From Actinoallomurus purpureus (GTDB lineage: Bacteria; Actinomycetota; Actinomycetes; Streptosporangiales; Streptosporangiaceae): DNA of 64,000 nt. Positions 17,965 to 26,626 of the stretch are shown piece after piece (within the stretch, counting starts at the first letter, position 1; each line of letters begins with the position of its first letter). The position numbers were made by a program, and so were the translations under genes. The DNA is taken from the NCBI RefSeq assembly GCF_024055795.1, contig NZ_JAMXMY010000010.1:248001-312000 (forward strand), given 5' to 3'. The notes beneath the pieces were generated by a model. That model did not search any database. It was not told the DNA's origin and worked only from the letters and a program-made list of their open reading frames with translations.

Positions 17965-19523
17965 CAGTGAGTGCTGTTCGACTTGGGAGGACACCCGTTT
18001 TTGCCCGGGTGGCTGTGGCACGCGTCGGCCTGGTCGCGCAGCTCCAGCACCTTGGTGCGCGCCTTCTGCACGTCCGGTACGACGATGCCCTTGTGCACGC
18101 TTTCCTTGACCGGTTTGGGGAGCTCGCTCGTCTGCACTGGCGGACTCGACGCCTCGAGGACGGTCTCGTCGCAGCCCTGCTGCTTCTGCCCCTTGCCCTT
18201 CCAGATCGTCACGACGCCCTGGGTGTTGTCGGACACGACGATGTGGCAGACGCTCTGCCGCAGCTTGTCGACGGTGCTTCGGGCCTTCGTCAGACTGCTC
18301 AGGTTGTCGATCGTCCGGGTCACCGAGTCCCGTGCCGTCGGGGTCAGGTCCGCGACCTTCAGCGCCGGGCTCGGGTGCTCCTTCAGGTGGGACAGTTTGA
18401 GCCCCAGAACCGATTGGTTCATCCCCTGGAAGATGGCGACCTGACCACCGTCCGCGGCGACGTAGTACTGCCCCTGGACGGTGCTCCAGGTGACGTACGA
18501 CCCGCCGGCGGCCAGCAGGACGACCGCACCGGCCGCCGCCACCACCCACGGCCAGCGACGCCGTCGCCGCCCCACCGCCATCTGCGGCAGCGTGTCGTCG
18601 GGCTGCCGGCCGATCGCGGGCATGTCCGCGACGGTCACCGGCGACGGCTGCTGCTGCGGCTCCCGCAACGCGGCCGCCCGCTGCGCCGGCGTCTCCGCGG
18701 CCATCGCGCCGGGCGGCGGCATGTCCGCCTCGCCTCGACCCACGCCTGAGCTGTGCGCGGCGCCCGCGGTGATCGAAGCCGACGGCGGGCCGTGCTGCTG
18801 CTCCAGCTCGACGACGTCGGCCACCACACACGTGATGTTGTCCGGTCCGCCACCGCGGTTCGCCAGATCGATGAGCTGGCGTACGGCCTGGTCCGGCTCT
18901 GCCACCGTGCTCAGCGCGTGGTGGATCGTCTCCGCGCTCACCACCGTGCTCAGCCCGTCGGAGCACAGCAGGTAGCGGTCGCCGAGCTGCGCCTCGCGCA
19001 GCGAGATGTCCGGGTCGACCTCGCCCCGCCCGTCCAGCGCCCGCAACAGAAGGGAACGCTGTGGGTGAGAAGCGGCCTCGTCCAGGCTGATCCGGCCCTC
19101 GTCGACGAGCGACTGCACCAGCGTGTGATCATGGGTGATCTGGAAGAGCTCGCCGTTCCGGAGGAGGTACGCGCGGGAGTCCCCGATGTGGACGAGGGCG
19201 AACTGCGGGCCGTTCCAGAGCATCGCGGTCAGGGTGCAGCCCATGCCCTGCAGGGACGGGTCACCCTCGACGATGCTGTGCAAGGTCTCGTTGGCGCGGT
19301 GCACCGACTGCTCGAGCACGCCGACCAACTCTTGTGGCGGGACGTCGTGGTCGAGCGGCTTCAGGGTCTCGATGGCCGCGGCGCTGGCGATCTCGCCGCC
19401 GACATGGCCGCCCATGCCGTCGGCGACCGCGAGCAACCGGTACCCCGCGTACGCCGAGTCCTCGTTGCCCTCGCGAAGCATGCCGACGTCCGACCGGGCG
19501 GCGAAGCGAATTCCGATGGTCAT
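17964..19523 (-). CDS. pstP: Ser/Thr protein phosphatase PstP (PP2C/PPM)
   Basis: 519 residues. PPM phosphatase domain 1-240 with metal-binding signatures NEDSAY, VADGMGGH, GDSRAYLLR, CSDGL and GGGPDNITC. Then a Pro/Gln-rich linker, one membrane helix ([18 protein letters not shown]) and an outer domain of about 190 residues. Removes phosphates from PknA/PknB and their targets. Its ATG overlaps the fhaB stop (ATGA), which decides the start over a longer frame running 42 codons upstream. Confidence 0.95.
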   Translation of the reverse strand: MTIGIRFAARSDVGMLREGNEDSAYAGYRLLAVADGMGGHVGGEIASAAAIETLKPLDHDVPPQELVGVLEQSVHRANETLHSIVEGDPSLQGMGCTLTAMLWNGPQFALVHIGDSRAYLLRNGELFQITHDHTLVQSLVDEGRISLDEAASHPQRSLLLRALDGRGEVDPDISLREAQLGDRYLLCSDGLSTVVSAETIHHALSTVAEPDQAVRQLIDLANRGGGPDNITCVVADVVELEQQHGPPSASITAGAAHSSGVGRGEADMPPPGAMAAETPAQRAAALREPQQQPSPVTVADMPAIGRQPDDTLPQMAVGRRRRRWPWVVAAAGAVVLLAAGGSYVTWSTVQGQYYVAADGGQVAIFQGMNQSVLGLKLSHLKEHPSPALKVADLTPTARDSVTRTIDNLSSLTKARSTVDKLRQSVCHIVVSDNTQGVVTIWKGKGQKQQGCDETVLEASSPPVQTSELPKPVKESVHKGIVVPDVQKARTKVLELRDQADACHSHPGKNGCPPKSNSTH

Positions 19524-20005
19524 TTGCGCAGCTCTATGACGGTCTTCCCGATGCGGATCGGTACGCCGACGGGGACGGGTTCCGGCCTGCTCACCTTGGC
19601 TCGCCCGAGAAAGGTGCCGTTCGTCGAACCGAGATCCTCCACGAACCACTGACCGTTCTGCGAGAAGAGCCGGGCGTGCCGTCCCGAAGAGTAGTCGTCT
19701 CCCAGAGGCAACGTGACGTCATTGGCACGACCCATCGTGATCTCCGTGCCGGCGAGATCCATCGTCGTGCCGGCCCGGGCTCCTTCGGTGATGACGAGCT
19801 TGGTCGGTTCCGCCCGCCTGGCGCGCGGCGGCGCCGCCGACCGCGGCGGGCGGGCGGGTTGGGCGGCCTTCCGGGGCCGTGCCGCCTTCGCGGCGGCCTT
19901 CGAACCCCACAGGTCGGCACGGATGACGCCCGCGGCCGCGATGACGAACAGCCAGAGTACGGCTAGGAACGCCACCTTCATGAGCGTCAGGGTGATTTGG
20001 TTCAT
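19520..20005 (-). CDS. fhaB: FHA domain protein FhaB (FipA)
   Basis: 161 residues: N-terminal membrane helix (LMKVAFLAVLWLFVIAAAGVI), Ala/Arg/Pro-rich linker, and a C-terminal FHA domain with GRANDVTLPLGDDYSSGRHA and DLGSTNGTFLG, the phosphothreonine-binding loops. In mycobacteria FhaB binds phosphorylated FtsZ/FtsQ partners and supports division. It starts 11 bases after fhaA. Confidence 0.93.
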   Translation of the reverse strand: MNQITLTLMKVAFLAVLWLFVIAAAGVIRADLWGSKAAAKAARPRKAAQPARPPRSAAPPRARRAEPTKLVITEGARAGTTMDLAGTEITMGRANDVTLPLGDDYSSGRHARLFSQNGQWFVEDLGSTNGTFLGRAKVSRPEPVPVGVPIRIGKTVIELRK

Positions 20006-20016
20006 CGGAGTCGGAG

Positions 20017-20757
20017 CTACTCCCTATCGCGGCGGAACACCAGGGTTGTGCGGCCAAGCGTCACCCGTGCGCCGTCGTGCAACGTCACACGGCGGATCGG
20101 CTGGCCGTTCACGAAAGTGCCGTTTGTCGACCCTAGATCAACCGCAACCACCTCCGGGCCCTCGACTCTGATCTCGGCATGGTGCCGGGAAACGCCCGGA
20201 TCGACAAGCCGAAGATCACAATCGGTGCCCCGGCCGAGCAGTGTCACCGGGGTGGTCAGGTCGTACATGTGACTCTTCTGGCCCTCGGTGCTGACCAGCA
20301 GTCGCGGCCGGCCGCCGGCGAACCCGCTCGGCGGTGGCGGCATGTCGCTCATCGGCTGGCGGATCTCACCGCCCTCGACCGTGGAACCACGGATGACGCC
20401 GGAACGGATCCGGAACATCCCCGTCCGCAGGTCATCGGCGTTCTCGAACCGCACCCGCACCGGGCCGACGAAGGAGTAACCCTGCTCCTTCGCGTGCTCA
20501 CGGGCGAGGTTGGCCAGCTCCTGGCTCAGGCTGTCGGCGTACACCTCCAGCCGCTCACCGTCCGGATGTGAGATCTCGACGACGAAGTCGTTCGGCACCA
20601 GCGTGCGACCCTGCGCCACGATCGCGGCGCGTTCGTCCATCTCGCGCTGAATGGCGCTGGCGACCTCGACGGGCTGGAGTTCCGACTTGAACGCCCGCGC
20701 GAAGGCACCCTCGACCATGCCCTCGAGCCGACGCTCGAAGCGCTGTAGGACACCCAC
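20017..20757 (-). CDS. fhaA: FHA domain protein FhaA (DUF3662 + FHA)
   Basis: 246 residues. DUF3662 (about 1-110, RFERRLEGMVEGAFARAFKS), a Gly/Pro-rich linker, then a C-terminal FHA domain with GRGTDCDLRL, SRHHAEIR and DLGSTNGTFVNG. FhaA binds phosphorylated targets such as the MviN pseudokinase in mycobacteria and restrains peptidoglycan synthesis. The second of two in-frame GTG codons gives the family N-terminus GVLQRFERRLEG and stands seven bases after GGGGAG; the first abuts that site. First gene of the seven-gene operon. Confidence 0.93.
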   Translation of the reverse strand: MGVLQRFERRLEGMVEGAFARAFKSELQPVEVASAIQREMDERAAIVAQGRTLVPNDFVVEISHPDGERLEVYADSLSQELANLAREHAKEQGYSFVGPVRVRFENADDLRTGMFRIRSGVIRGSTVEGGEIRQPMSDMPPPPSGFAGGRPRLLVSTEGQKSHMYDLTTPVTLLGRGTDCDLRLVDPGVSRHHAEIRVEGPEVVAVDLGSTNGTFVNGQPIRRVTLHDGARVTLGRTTLVFRRDRE

Positions 20758-20864
20758 GTGCACCTCCCCTCTCCACTGCTAGACGATCGTATCTGTGCGC
20801 TGGTTCGTCCCGAGCAACCGATTCGGACCACGCAGGGAATGGTGCTAACCTTTGGACGCGCCCG

Positions 20865-20947
20865 GGGCGGGTGGCGGAACGGCAGACGCGCACGGTTCAG
20901 GTCCGTGTGTCCGAAAGGACGTGAGGGTTCAAATCCCTCCTCGCCCA
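20865..20947 (+). tRNA. tRNA-Leu (anticodon CAG)
   Basis: Full class II cloverleaf: acceptor GGGCGGG pairs with CTCGCCC (one G-U), anticodon stem CACGG/CCGTG encloses TTCAGGT (anticodon CAG), a long variable arm TGTCCGAAAGGACGT follows, and the T-arm is GAGGGTTCAAATCCCTC. Discriminator A, as expected for leucine; CCA is not encoded. Decodes CUG, the dominant leucine codon in this genome. Confidence 0.96.
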
Positions 20948-21044
20948 CTCGGTGTCGGGGTCAGTGTGGTCGGAAGCGGGGGCTTCCTCCCTCTGACCCC
21001 TTCGTCATTTCCTCCGGGGGGACGACCCCCCGGGCCCCCCGATG

Positions 21045-21250
21045 TGGGGGGGCTTCGCCCCCCACGCCCCCCTGCGCGGGCTGGGGTTGGCGGGTCCGGG
21101 TGCTGGTGGGGGTTTCGCCCCCCACGCTCCCCCCTGCGCGGGCTGGGTGGCGGTCCGGGTGCTGGTGGGGGCTTCGCCCCCTGCACCCCCCGCCCAGGCT
21201 GGAGCTCGTGGTCCGGTTGTCCGGGACTGTTCTGTGGGGGCTTCGCCCCC
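21045..21250 (+). repeat. Four tandem GC-hairpin repeats downstream of tRNA-Leu
   Basis: Four copies of GGGGGCTTCGCCCCC or its TTTCG variant occur near 21046-21063, 21108-21123, 21167-21181 and 21236-21250. Copies 1-3 lie in an imperfect 60-70 base unit with TGCGCGGGCTGGG and GTCCGGGTGCTGG. Each forms a hairpin with a very short loop. This fills most of the 455-base gap between tRNA-Leu and the response regulator gene; no protein gene is supported there. Confidence 0.85.
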
Positions 21251-21395
21251 TACCCCCTGCTCGGGTTGGGGCTGGGGGCTTCGGGTGGGTGGCCGCGAAA
21301 AGATTTACGTGGTTGGTTCGTGTCGAGTGCGTCCTCGCCGGAGCTGAGATCACGGAGTTCTCTGTTGTTTCAGCTCCATCCCTTGCGATGGGGAC

Positions 21396-21427
21396 TCGCG
21401 GGCTACGAGTCGACGATCCCCGCGTCG
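21396..21427. repeat. 32-bp direct repeat, copy C (3' end of response regulator gene)
   Basis: Identical over 32 bases to 26555-26586. It covers the last codons (DAGIVDS), the stop codon and a few following bases of the response-regulator gene. Confidence 0.9.
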
Positions 21428-22053
21428 TGCGCGAGTAGTCCGGCCTGGGTGCGGTTGACGCACCCCAGCTTGTCCAGGGTGCGTGACACATAGCCCTTGA
21501 TGGTGGCCTCGGAGAGGAACAGCCGTGCCGCGATCTGCGCGTTCGACAGGCCCTCGCCGAGGCCGGCCAGCACTTGGGCCTCCCGCTCGGTCAGCGAGCC
21601 GACCAGTTCGCGCGCGCGTTCCCGGGCCGCCAGGTTGTCCGTCGACACCGCGACGAGTCGGCGGGCGGCGGCGGGCGACAGGACGGTGTGCCCCTGGGCC
21701 GCCGCGCGCACCAGCCCGATCAGCTCCTCCGGCGGCGTGGACTTGACCAGGAAGCCGGTCGCCCCGGCCCGCAGGGCACGCAGCACATACGGGTCGGCGT
21801 CGAAGGTCGTCAGCACCACGACGTTCGGCGGGTCCGCCAGCTCGTTGATGCGCTGGATCGCGGTCAGGCCGTCCATGCCCGGCATGCGCAGGTCCATCAG
21901 GACGACGTCCGGGCGGTCCTGCTGGACGGCTTGGAGGCCGGCCGCCCCGTCGTGTGCCTCAGCGACGACCTCGATGTCCTCGGCCGAGCCGAGGATGGTG
22001 CGCAGAAACACGCGCACCATGGGCTCGTCGTCCACTACCAGCACTCGGGGCAT
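21403..22053 (-). CDS. NarL/LuxR-family response regulator
   Basis: 216 residues. Receiver domain with acidic pocket (VVDDEP), phospho-acceptor Asp in VVLMDLRMPG (near 54), and the conserved Thr/Lys (TTFDAD, LVKSTPP). C-terminal LuxR helix-turn-helix with LTEREAQVLAGLGEGLSNAQ. Two bases separate it from the sensor kinase stop, so the pair forms one system. Likely controls the adjacent genes, perhaps the ABC exporter, but that is inference. Confidence 0.93.
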   Translation of the reverse strand: MPRVLVVDDEPMVRVFLRTILGSAEDIEVVAEAHDGAAGLQAVQQDRPDVVLMDLRMPGMDGLTAIQRINELADPPNVVVLTTFDADPYVLRALRAGATGFLVKSTPPEELIGLVRAAAQGHTVLSPAAARRLVAVSTDNLAARERARELVGSLTEREAQVLAGLGEGLSNAQIAARLFLSEATIKGYVSRTLDKLGCVNRTQAGLLAHDAGIVDS

Positions 22054-22055
22054 TC

Positions 22056-23252
22056 TCACACCGTCAATTCCGCGGTAGGTACGTGCGCGGGCAGCGTCGC
22101 CTCGACGCTGAACCCGCCGTCGGGACCGGGTCCGGCACGCAGTCTGCCCTGCACCAACTCGACGCGCTGCCGCAGGTGGGGGATGCCCAGACCGGAACCG
22201 GAGCCGGCGAGGGCAATGCTGGGTCTGCTGGTCGGTGGCGTGTTGTGCACCGTGAGCCGCAGCCGCGCCTCCTCGTACTCGACCCGCACCGTCACCCGCG
22301 CGCCGGGCGCGTGCTTGCGCACGTTGGTAAGAGCCTCGCGCAGTACGCGGTAGGCGATGCGCCCCACCACCGGTGAGGCGAGTGCAGGGTCGCCCTCCTG
22401 GATCAGTTCGGTGGGTATCCCCACCGCGACCGACTCGGCGATCAGGTTGTCGAAGCCTCCCACCGAGGGCGTGTGATCGCCGTCGGACGCGGCGCGCAGG
22501 ATGCCGACCACGTCGCGCAGCTCGTCCAGTGCCTGGCAGCCCGCCGCCCGCAGGTCCTCCGCGGCCTGCCGGGTCGCCTCGTCCTTGGCGGTCACGCGCA
22601 GCGCGCCGGCTTGCAGCACCATCAGGCTCACTCGGTGGGTGACCACGTCGTGCATTTCGACGGCCAGCCGCGCGCGCTCCTCCGCGCGCGCCTGCTCGGC
22701 CAGCAGGTGCTGCTCCCGCTCGGCCCGCTCGGCCCGCTCCACCAGGGCGCAGACCATCCGCCGGCGGGCATCGAAGTACAGCGCCAGCAGCGGGCCGACC
22801 GCGGTGCGCAGCAGCCCTATCGTCATGACCGTCACCGACGGGTCCCAGGGCCGCATGACGACGACGGTCAAGGCGGCGACCGCGACGAGCGCTCTCCTGC
22901 GGTTGTGCCGGTAGAACAGCGGACCGTACGCGGCCAGCACGGTGGAAAAGGGGGCCCAGGAATTCTCGTGGTGCGCCGGCGTCAGCGCGCCCACCGGTGA
23001 GATCAGCAGCGTCACCGCCAGCGTGAACGTACCGAGCACGCCGACGACGGTGAGCGGGGCGGTGCGGCGGACGGCCAGCGAGCCGCAGGCGAGCGCCTGC
23101 ACGCCCAGCATGACCCAGGCGAGGGTGCCCGGGTGATCCGGCCACCACGTGGCGCCGACCAGCGTCACGCCGGTGTCGAGCAGCCCGAAGGCGACCGCGA
23201 TCGCCACGTCCAAGGCGACCCGGTGCACTCGGTACCACGGTGCCTCTGCCAT
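22056..23252 (-). CDS. NarL-type sensor histidine kinase (HisKA_3)
   Basis: 398 residues: N-terminal half with about six short membrane helices and little outside loop (intramembrane-sensing type), coiled coil, phospho-acceptor His in MHDVVTHRVSLMV, and a degenerate ATPase domain with GSGLGIPHLRQRVELV. Partner of the response regulator just downstream. GGAGG lies unusually close (one base) to the chosen ATG, so the actual start may be the in-frame GTG at codon 9. Confidence 0.92.
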   Translation of the reverse strand: MAEAPWYRVHRVALDVAIAVAFGLLDTGVTLVGATWWPDHPGTLAWVMLGVQALACGSLAVRRTAPLTVVGVLGTFTLAVTLLISPVGALTPAHHENSWAPFSTVLAAYGPLFYRHNRRRALVAVAALTVVVMRPWDPSVTVMTIGLLRTAVGPLLALYFDARRRMVCALVERAERAEREQHLLAEQARAEERARLAVEMHDVVTHRVSLMVLQAGALRVTAKDEATRQAAEDLRAAGCQALDELRDVVGILRAASDGDHTPSVGGFDNLIAESVAVGIPTELIQEGDPALASPVVGRIAYRVLREALTNVRKHAPGARVTVRVEYEEARLRLTVHNTPPTSRPSIALAGSGSGLGIPHLRQRVELVQGRLRAGPGPDGGFSVEATLPAHVPTAELTV

Positions 23253-23431
23253 GCCTCCTACCGTAGGGAATGCGGGCTGTCGTATCGCCCGAACGGGAAT
23301 CGCTCAGTACGTCCGTCTTGGGCGCACCATGCGAAAGTCGTATGCCACTCCCTGCGAACAGCCCCTTCGTCGCTCCCGGAACCGACGGCCGGCCCTGTCG
23401 CGCGAGGGTCCGCCGACATGAGATTAGGGGC

Positions 23432-23947
23432 ATGGCTACGACGAACAACCCCGTCACGACGACCCCCCGGCTGGGCCGCTACACGATCGACACGAACCGC
23501 TCCTCCATCACGTTCAGGAGTCGCCACTTCTTCGGCCTGCTGCCGGTGAAGGGCACCTTCGCGATCCGCAGCGGAACGATCGAGGTGGCCGAGCCGCTCG
23601 CCGAGTCGAGCCTTCGGGTGGAGGCCGACGCGGCGAGCTTCCACACCGGCAACGACCAACGGGACGCGCACGTACGGTCGGCGGCGTTCCTCGACACCGG
23701 CCGCCACCCTCTGATCACGTTCGTCTCCGACGGCGTGGACACCACCACGGTCTCCGGAACGCTCACCGTGTGCGACGTCTCGCAGCCCGTGAGCCTGGCG
23801 ATCGTGCACTCCGAGGTGGCCGCGGAGACCTTCACCGTGCGTGCCACGACCCGGGTCGACCGCCACGACTTCGGTGTGACGGCGTCCCGCCTGATGGCCG
23901 GGCGGCACCTCGACCTGACGCTGGAGGTCACCTGTGTGCATCGCTGA
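23432..23947 (+). CDS. YceI-family lipocalin-like protein
   Basis: 171 residues of the YceI fold: GRYTIDTNRSSITFRSRHFFG at the start, SFHTGNDQRDAHVRSAAFLD, and HDFGV near the end. No signal peptide, so cytosolic unlike E. coli YceI. The family binds isoprenoid or amphiphilic ligands and often sits beside transport or stress genes. Divergent from the histidine kinase and 39 bases before the ABC genes, so possibly in one operon with them. Confidence 0.88.
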   Translation: MATTNNPVTTTPRLGRYTIDTNRSSITFRSRHFFGLLPVKGTFAIRSGTIEVAEPLAESSLRVEADAASFHTGNDQRDAHVRSAAFLDTGRHPLITFVSDGVDTTTVSGTLTVCDVSQPVSLAIVHSEVAAETFTVRATTRVDRHDFGVTASRLMAGRHLDLTLEVTCVHR

Positions 23948-23986
23948 CCTCGACGACCGCACACCACCGAATCACCGGAGACGACC

Positions 23987-24928
23987 ATGACCAACGCGGT
24001 CGTGGTGGAAAGTCTGCACAAGGCCTACGGCACGGTACGGGCCGTGAACGGCGTGACCTTCACGGTCGAGCACGGCGAGATATTCGCGCTGCTGGGCCGC
24101 AATGGTGCAGGCAAGACCACCACCATGGAGATCCTCGAGGGTTTCCGCACCAGGGACGGCGGGCGTGCCGAAGTGCTCGGCCTCGACCCGGGCGACCCGG
24201 CCACCAAGCGACGGCTGAGCGAGCGCATCGGTCTCGTGCTGCAGGACATCGCGGTCGAGCCGTACCTGACCGTCCGCGAGACGATCGCCCGCGACGCGGG
24301 CTACTACTCGGCGCCGCGCGACATCGACGAGGTGATCGGCCTGGTCGACCTCGTCGGACATGAGAAGAAGAAGGTCCGCACGCTCTCCGGCGGCCAGAAG
24401 CGCCGCTTGGACCTCGCACTGGGAATCATCGGCGACCCCGATCTGCTCTTCCTCGACGAGCCGACGACCGGGTTCGACCCGAACGCCCGCCGGGGCGCCT
24501 GGCGGCTGGTGCGGAATCTGCGCGACGCGGGGATGGCCATCCTGCTCACCACGCACTACATGGAAGAGGCCCAGGCGCTGGCCGACCGCGTGGCGGTGAT
24601 CGCCGCCGGGCGGATCGTGGCCGAGGGCACCCCCGACGCCCTCGGCGGACGCAATACCGCGCAGACTCGCATCCGTTTCGAGCTGCCTCCGGCGTGCGCG
24701 GTCACCGATCTGCCGGTGGCCGCCGTGCCGGGCGATGACGGCCTGGTCACCGTGGAGTCCGCGGAGCCGACCGAGATGCTGCACCAGCTGACCGGCTGGG
24801 CGCTGGGCCGCGGTGCGGTGCTCGCCCGGCTGACCGTCGACCGGCCCAGCCTGGAGGACATCTACCTGCATCTGACCGGCGATGACCGGAGTGCGCCGGA
24901 ACGCACGCTGGAAAGGAGCGCACCGTGA
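23987..24928 (+). CDS. ABC transporter ATP-binding protein, drug-export (DrrA) type
   Basis: 313 residues: Walker A GRNGAGKTTT (near 37), Q-loop, signature LSGGQKRRLDL (near 132), Walker B LLFLDEPTTGFD, and a DrrA-type C-terminal extension (GRGAVLARLTVDRPSLEDIYLHLTG). Powers the adjacent ABC-2 permease, most likely exporting a drug or lipid. GGAG precedes the ATG; its stop overlaps the permease start by four bases. Confidence 0.94.
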   Translation: MTNAVVVESLHKAYGTVRAVNGVTFTVEHGEIFALLGRNGAGKTTTMEILEGFRTRDGGRAEVLGLDPGDPATKRRLSERIGLVLQDIAVEPYLTVRETIARDAGYYSAPRDIDEVIGLVDLVGHEKKKVRTLSGGQKRRLDLALGIIGDPDLLFLDEPTTGFDPNARRGAWRLVRNLRDAGMAILLTTHYMEEAQALADRVAVIAAGRIVAEGTPDALGGRNTAQTRIRFELPPACAVTDLPVAAVPGDDGLVTVESAEPTEMLHQLTGWALGRGAVLARLTVDRPSLEDIYLHLTGDDRSAPERTLERSAP

Positions 24929-25725
24929 CCGTTGCGGTTCCGGGCGCGGGGCACCGCGCACCTCGCCGCGGGGTCGGCCTGTTCTGGCACCAGATTCGCT
25001 ACGAGCAACTGACCTTCTGGCGCAACCCGCAGAGCGCGTTCTTCACCTTCGTGTTCCCGGTCTTGGTCATCTCGATCTTCGGCGGGTTGTTCGGTGACGT
25101 CAAGGACAGCTCTTTCTACTATGGCGGGGACGCGCTCCAGTACTACGTGTCCACGATCATCGCGATGTCCGTACTGGGCTCCTGCTACAGCCAGTTGGCC
25201 ATCGTGCTCGCGACCCGGCGCCAGAACGGGATCCTGAAGCGGGTCCGGGCCACACCGCTGCCCGCCTCCGTGTACTTCGTGGGCCTGCTGGCGCACTGCG
25301 TCCTGGTGAGCTTCGTCGACGTCCTGCTCATCATCGTGGTCGGCCGGTTCTACGGGCTCTCGCTGCCCGCGTCCTCACAGTGGCTCCCGATTGTCGTATC
25401 CCTGGCGCTCGGCGCGACGGCCTACTGCGCGCTCGGCGCCGCCGTGGCCTCGGTGATCAAAAACGCGGACGCCGCGCCGGCCGTCGTGCAGTTCGTCCTG
25501 TTCCCACTAGTGATCATTTCCGGCACCATGGTGCCGATCCACGGCGCCATCGGCACCATCTCCAGCGTGCTGCCGGTGAAGCCGTTGAACGACGCGCTGC
25601 TGACCGCCTTCACCGGCAGCGGCTCCGGCTTCCGGTGGCATGACTACGGCACTCTGCTCGTGTGGGGTGCGGTCAGTGCGGTGGTGGCCATCCGCCGGTT
25701 CCGCTGGGACCCACGGCCGGAGTAG
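24925..25725 (+). CDS. ABC-2 type transporter permease
   Basis: 266 residues with six membrane helices and the ABC-2 layout: N-terminal YEQLTFWRNPQSAFFTFVFPV coupling helix, then LATRRQNGILKRVRATPLP, and a late SVLPVKPLNDALLTAF. Partner of the DrrA-like ATPase, start coupled by GTGA. Together with the NarL two-component system this resembles antibiotic-sensing exporters, but the substrate is unknown. Confidence 0.92.
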   Translation: MTVAVPGAGHRAPRRGVGLFWHQIRYEQLTFWRNPQSAFFTFVFPVLVISIFGGLFGDVKDSSFYYGGDALQYYVSTIIAMSVLGSCYSQLAIVLATRRQNGILKRVRATPLPASVYFVGLLAHCVLVSFVDVLLIIVVGRFYGLSLPASSQWLPIVVSLALGATAYCALGAAVASVIKNADAAPAVVQFVLFPLVIISGTMVPIHGAIGTISSVLPVKPLNDALLTAFTGSGSGFRWHDYGTLLVWGAVSAVVAIRRFRWDPRPE

Positions 25726-25894
25726 ATCGATCCCGAAGCCGTTCCACCGCCGTTCGGTCGGCGACATGCCGATCGTCACGGAGGCGGGCGTCTTGCTCCG
25801 CGGTGTCTACACAGACGAGAAAGATGCTCGCGTGGGTAGATGCCGCTGAACGAGGCGTCCCGCCCCCTGGGGGACGTCGCGCCACGGTCCTCCG

Positions 25895-25928
25895 GCGTCG
25901 GGGTGGGAGGGGGCGATGGGTCCCGTCA
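25895..25928. repeat. 34-bp direct repeat, copy A
   Basis: Matches 26581-26614 with one mismatch in 34 bases. It lies in the roughly 350-base gap between the ABC permease and the SnoaL-like gene; that gap holds no supported gene. Confidence 0.85.
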
Positions 25929-26017
25929 AGGCGCGCGGGACGGCGCTCCTTGCGGCTATCTCGGCTGCCCGCAGGTGAGAATTGTCAGCGCCGCGGGCCT
26001 GACATCTCTGGGTGCTG

Positions 26018-26034
26018 TGTTGTCGTACTAGTGA
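26018..26034. promoter_or_regulatory. Possible shared operator half-site upstream of the SnoaL-like gene
   Basis: The 17 bases read TGTTGTCGTACTAGTGA and match 15 of 17 bases of 27318-27334, upstream of the TetR gene. No other role for the match is evident. Confidence 0.4.
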
Positions 26035-26071
26035 GAAGTCAAGGTTCCACACCGAATGGGGATGGGTAGCG

Positions 26072-26512
26072 ATGCCTACGCAACGCGAGGTAGACGAAGC
26101 CAAGGTCAGGCGGCAAGTCGACAAGATAGTCGAAGGAATCCGAGCCAAGGATCTCGAGGGCCTGAAGCAGCTTTACGCAACGGACGTCGTGTCCTTCGAC
26201 GTCGAGCCACCGCTGCAGCATGTAGGAATAGCGGCGAAATTGAAGAACTGGGCGAATGTGTTCACGTTCTTCCAGGATGCGACTTATGAGGTGCGCGACC
26301 TGACGCTCACCGTGGGCGACGAAGTGGCATTCGGGCACTGCTTCGGTCGGCTCAGCGGCACGCTGAAGAACGGGACGGCGACGAGCGGTATGTGGGTCCG
26401 GGGCACTTTCTGCTTCCGGAAGATCGACGGCAATTGGTTGATCGTGCACGACCAGGCTTCTGTGCCGTTCGATATATCGAGCGGCAAAGGAGTGACAGAC
26501 CTCGAGCCCTGA
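26072..26512 (+). CDS. SnoaL/NTF2-like fold protein
   Basis: 146 residues of a cone-shaped alpha+beta barrel as in SnoaL/ketosteroid-isomerase-like proteins: IVEGIRAKDLEGLKQLYATD near the start, a long central helix region, and ending strands GTFCFRKIDGNWLIVHDQ. Members act as small isomerases, cyclases or ligand binders. GGGATGGG precedes the ATG at normal distance. AT content is visibly higher than in neighbouring genes, and it is flanked by direct repeats A and B, so it may be acquired. Specific role unknown. Confidence 0.82.
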   Translation: MPTQREVDEAKVRRQVDKIVEGIRAKDLEGLKQLYATDVVSFDVEPPLQHVGIAAKLKNWANVFTFFQDATYEVRDLTLTVGDEVAFGHCFGRLSGTLKNGTATSGMWVRGTFCFRKIDGNWLIVHDQASVPFDISSGKGVTDLEP

Positions 26513-26554
26513 CGAGTCGCAGAAGTTGGGACCGGCACGCAGCTCTGACGCTTT

Positions 26555-26614
26555 TCGCGGGCTACGAGTCGACGATCCCCGCGTCGGGGTGGGAGGGGGC
26601 GATGGGTTCCGTCA
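26555..26614. repeat. 60-bp mosaic repeat, copy B
   Basis: The first 32 bases equal the 3' end region of the response regulator gene 5.2 kb away, and the last 34 equal the repeat 0.69 kb away (one mismatch); the two matches overlap by six bases (GCGTCG). It lies just after the SnoaL-like gene, before the TetR gene tail. Confidence 0.88.
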
Positions 26615-26626
26615 GGTGTCGCCGGC

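Noticed and set aside
21045-21250. CRISPR array
   Set aside because: Units are palindromic GC hairpins with similar, not unique, spacers and no cas genes nearby.
21396-26614. Integrative element using the repeat as att site at the regulator's 3' end
   Set aside because: No integrase or excisionase gene is present, and the regulator body lies inside the interval on the wrong side for 3'-end integration.
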